From assembly GCA_017643925.1 (NCBI GenBank), contig JAEPML010000001.1:512378-576377 (forward strand): a stretch of DNA of 64,000 bases, read 5' to 3'. Source of the stretch: Roseibium sp. (lineage in GTDB: Bacteria; Pseudomonadota; Alphaproteobacteria; Rhizobiales; Stappiaceae). Below, piece by piece: positions 62,878-64,000 of this stretch (its first letter is position 1; each line of letters opens with the position of its first letter). Under the pieces are notes generated by a model that was not told the origin of the DNA, ran no database searches, and worked only from the letters and a program-made list of their open reading frames with translations. A program made the position numbers and the translations under genes.

Positions 62878-64000
62878 ATGTCCGCGACTGCACTATTCGG
62901 AAACTACGCAAGATCGAAACTCGCATTCGATCACGGGGAAGGTGTCTGGCTTGTTACGAAAGACGGCCGACGATTTCTCGATTGCGGTTCCGGCATTGCA
63001 GTGAACTCCGTCGGACACAGCCATCCGCATCTCGTTGCCGCATTGCAGGAACAGGCTGGCAAGCTCTGGCACGTTTCAAACCTGCACCAGTCTCCGGATG
63101 GTGAAAGGCTCGCTCAGCGTCTTGCCGAGGCAACGTTCGCCGACAAGGTCCTGTTTGTGAACTCCGGCGCCGAGGCGATGGAAGCCGCTATCAAGTGCGC
63201 GCGTCGCTACCACTACGACCGGGGCGACAAGGACCGGTTTCACATTGTGACCTTTGAAGGTGCGTTTCACGGCAGAACGCTCGGGACGATTGCGGCTGGC
63301 GGCCAGGAGAAGTATCTCGAAGGCTTCGGACCCAAGGCCCCCGGCTTCGACCAGGTGCCCACGGGTGACCTGGACGCATTGAAGGCTGTCATCGGTCCGC
63401 ACACCGCTGCGCTTGCCATCGAACCGATCCAGGGTGAGGGCGGCATTCGGGAAATCCAGACGGACTTCCTGAAGGCGCTGCGCAAATTGTGCGATGAGAA
63501 TGGCATTCTGCTGATCTTCGACGAGATCCAGACCGGTGTTGGCAGGACAGGCAAGCTGTTCGCCTATCAATGGTCCGGCGTCGAACCCGATATCATGGCC
63601 GTGGCCAAAGGGATCGGTGGCGGTTTCCCGATGGGAGCATGCCTTGCGACCGCTGAAACCGCCTCGGCTCTTGTTCCCGGAACACATGGCACGACATTTG
63701 GTGGCAATCCGTTGGCAATGGCCGTGGGCAATGCCGTTCTCGATGTGGTTCTGTCAGATGGTTTCATGGAAGAGGTCCAGAGGAAGGGCCTGAACCTGAA
63801 GCAGAAGCTCGCCGGGCTGGTGGACAGCCATCCGAAGGTTTTCGAACAAGTGCGCGGCAACGGCATGATGCTGGGTCTCAAATGCGTCGTGCCGGCTGGT
63901 GACTATGTTGCAGCTGCCTATGACGCCGGATTGCTGGCAGTGCCGGCGGGCGACAACGTCGTGCGCATCATGCCGCCTCTCACAATGACCGAAGATGAAA
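62878..64000 (+). CDS. argD: Acetylornithine/N-succinyldiaminopimelate aminotransferase (3' end outside the window)
   Basis: The ATG at 62878 has AGAGG four bases upstream. The 374 residues in the window are the N-terminal and central parts of a class-III PLP aminotransferase: [18 protein letters not shown], the [13 protein letters not shown] motif, [13 protein letters not shown] (PLP-ring Asp215), and the PLP lysine K244 in [14 protein letters not shown]. It transfers the amino group of N2-acetylornithine to 2-oxoglutarate in arginine synthesis. In related genomes argF follows. The reading frame is open to the window edge. Confidence 0.95.
   Translation, partial: MSATALFGNYARSKLAFDHGEGVWLVTKDGRRFLDCGSGIAVNSVGHSHPHLVAALQEQAGKLWHVSNLHQSPDGERLAQRLAEATFADKVLFVNSGAEAMEAAIKCARRYHYDRGDKDRFHIVTFEGAFHGRTLGTIAAGGQEKYLEGFGPKAPGFDQVPTGDLDALKAVIGPHTAALAIEPIQGEGGIREIQTDFLKALRKLCDENGILLIFDEIQTGVGRTGKLFAYQWSGVEPDIMAVAKGIGGGFPMGACLATAETASALVPGTHGTTFGGNPLAMAVGNAVLDVVLSDGFMEEVQRKGLNLKQKLAGLVDSHPKVFEQVRGNGMMLGLKCVVPAGDYVAAAYDAGLLAVPAGDNVVRIMPPLTMTEDE

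Noticed and set aside
1-64000. CRISPR arrays, tRNA/rRNA genes, insertion sequences, prophage or defence islands
   Set aside because: I looked for regular direct repeats, cloverleaf patterns and transposase, integrase or Cas motifs and saw none. A tRNAscan/minced run would be decisive.

Overview
The window is a 64 kb chromosomal stretch of an alphaproteobacterium. GcrA (a cell-cycle regulator confined to this class) diverging from argD, the TsaC/Sua5, XseB and PdxH genes, and the overall style of the proteins point to the Hyphomicrobiales, most likely a marine Stappiaceae-type genome (Roseibium/Labrenzia-like). The family assignment is inference from remembered protein similarity, not a search. 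No rRNA, tRNA, CRISPR array, insertion sequence, phage gene or plasmid gene was seen. The DNA is GC-rich, with AT-rich islands at about 10.05-10.2, 11.7-12.2, 32.2-32.35 and 47.2-47.35 kb.

Layout. 1-4.8 kb (minus): RNA/SAM methyltransferases (a truncated one at the edge, an RlmD/TrmA-type enzyme, TlyA) behind a copper-delivery set (DUF2946-like protein, PCu(A)C chaperone, SCO protein, a 53-codon membrane peptide). 4.8-13.2 kb (minus): MFS transporter, dxs, a LuxR-type regulator, xseB, a histone-deacetylase-family hydrolase and a Sua5/TsaC enzyme, with two orphan terminators that suggest small RNAs. 13.3-16.9 kb (plus): acyl-CoA dehydrogenase, enoyl-CoA hydratase and SDR operon behind a perfect palindromic operator. 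17-26 kb: ankyrin protein, MscS channel, Na+/H+ antiporter with cyclic-nucleotide domain, DMT exporter and malate synthase G. 26-33.3 kb: NTF2-like protein, solute-binding-like protein, and a GMC oxidoreductase / aldehyde dehydrogenase / enolase-superfamily operon with a divergent LysR regulator. 33.3-38.8 kb: fatty acid cis/trans isomerase with a small membrane protein, then two adjacent FAD amine oxidases. 38.8-43.2 kb: acetyltransferases, ClbS/DfsB-like protein, a MarR-ABM-GNAT operon and an ArsR-SRPBCC operon. 43.3-50.6 kb: J-domain protein, lipoprotein, pdxH, corA, small membrane proteins, DUF1499 and MBL-fold proteins. 50.7-59.9 kb (plus): the phosphate locus phoR-pstS-pstS-pstC-pstA-pstB-phoU-phoB with a Pho box before the second pstS. 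60-64 kb: a secreted VWA protein with four repeats, gcrA, and argD running off the right edge.

How parts work together. The phosphate locus is a complete sensing and uptake unit: PhoR/PhoB, two binding proteins, the PstCAB importer and PhoU. The copper set plausibly serves CuA assembly of cytochrome oxidase. The GMC-ALDH-enolase operon looks like oxidation of an alcohol to an acid followed by dehydration or epimerisation of that acid, substrate unknown. I found no clear, self-contained novel defence or mobile system. The most interesting unexplained signals are the terminator-like hairpin at the predicted 5' end of the argD transcript, two orphan terminators (candidate sRNAs), the inverted repeat spanning the start codon of a probably leaderless arsR gene, and the four-repeat VWA protein.
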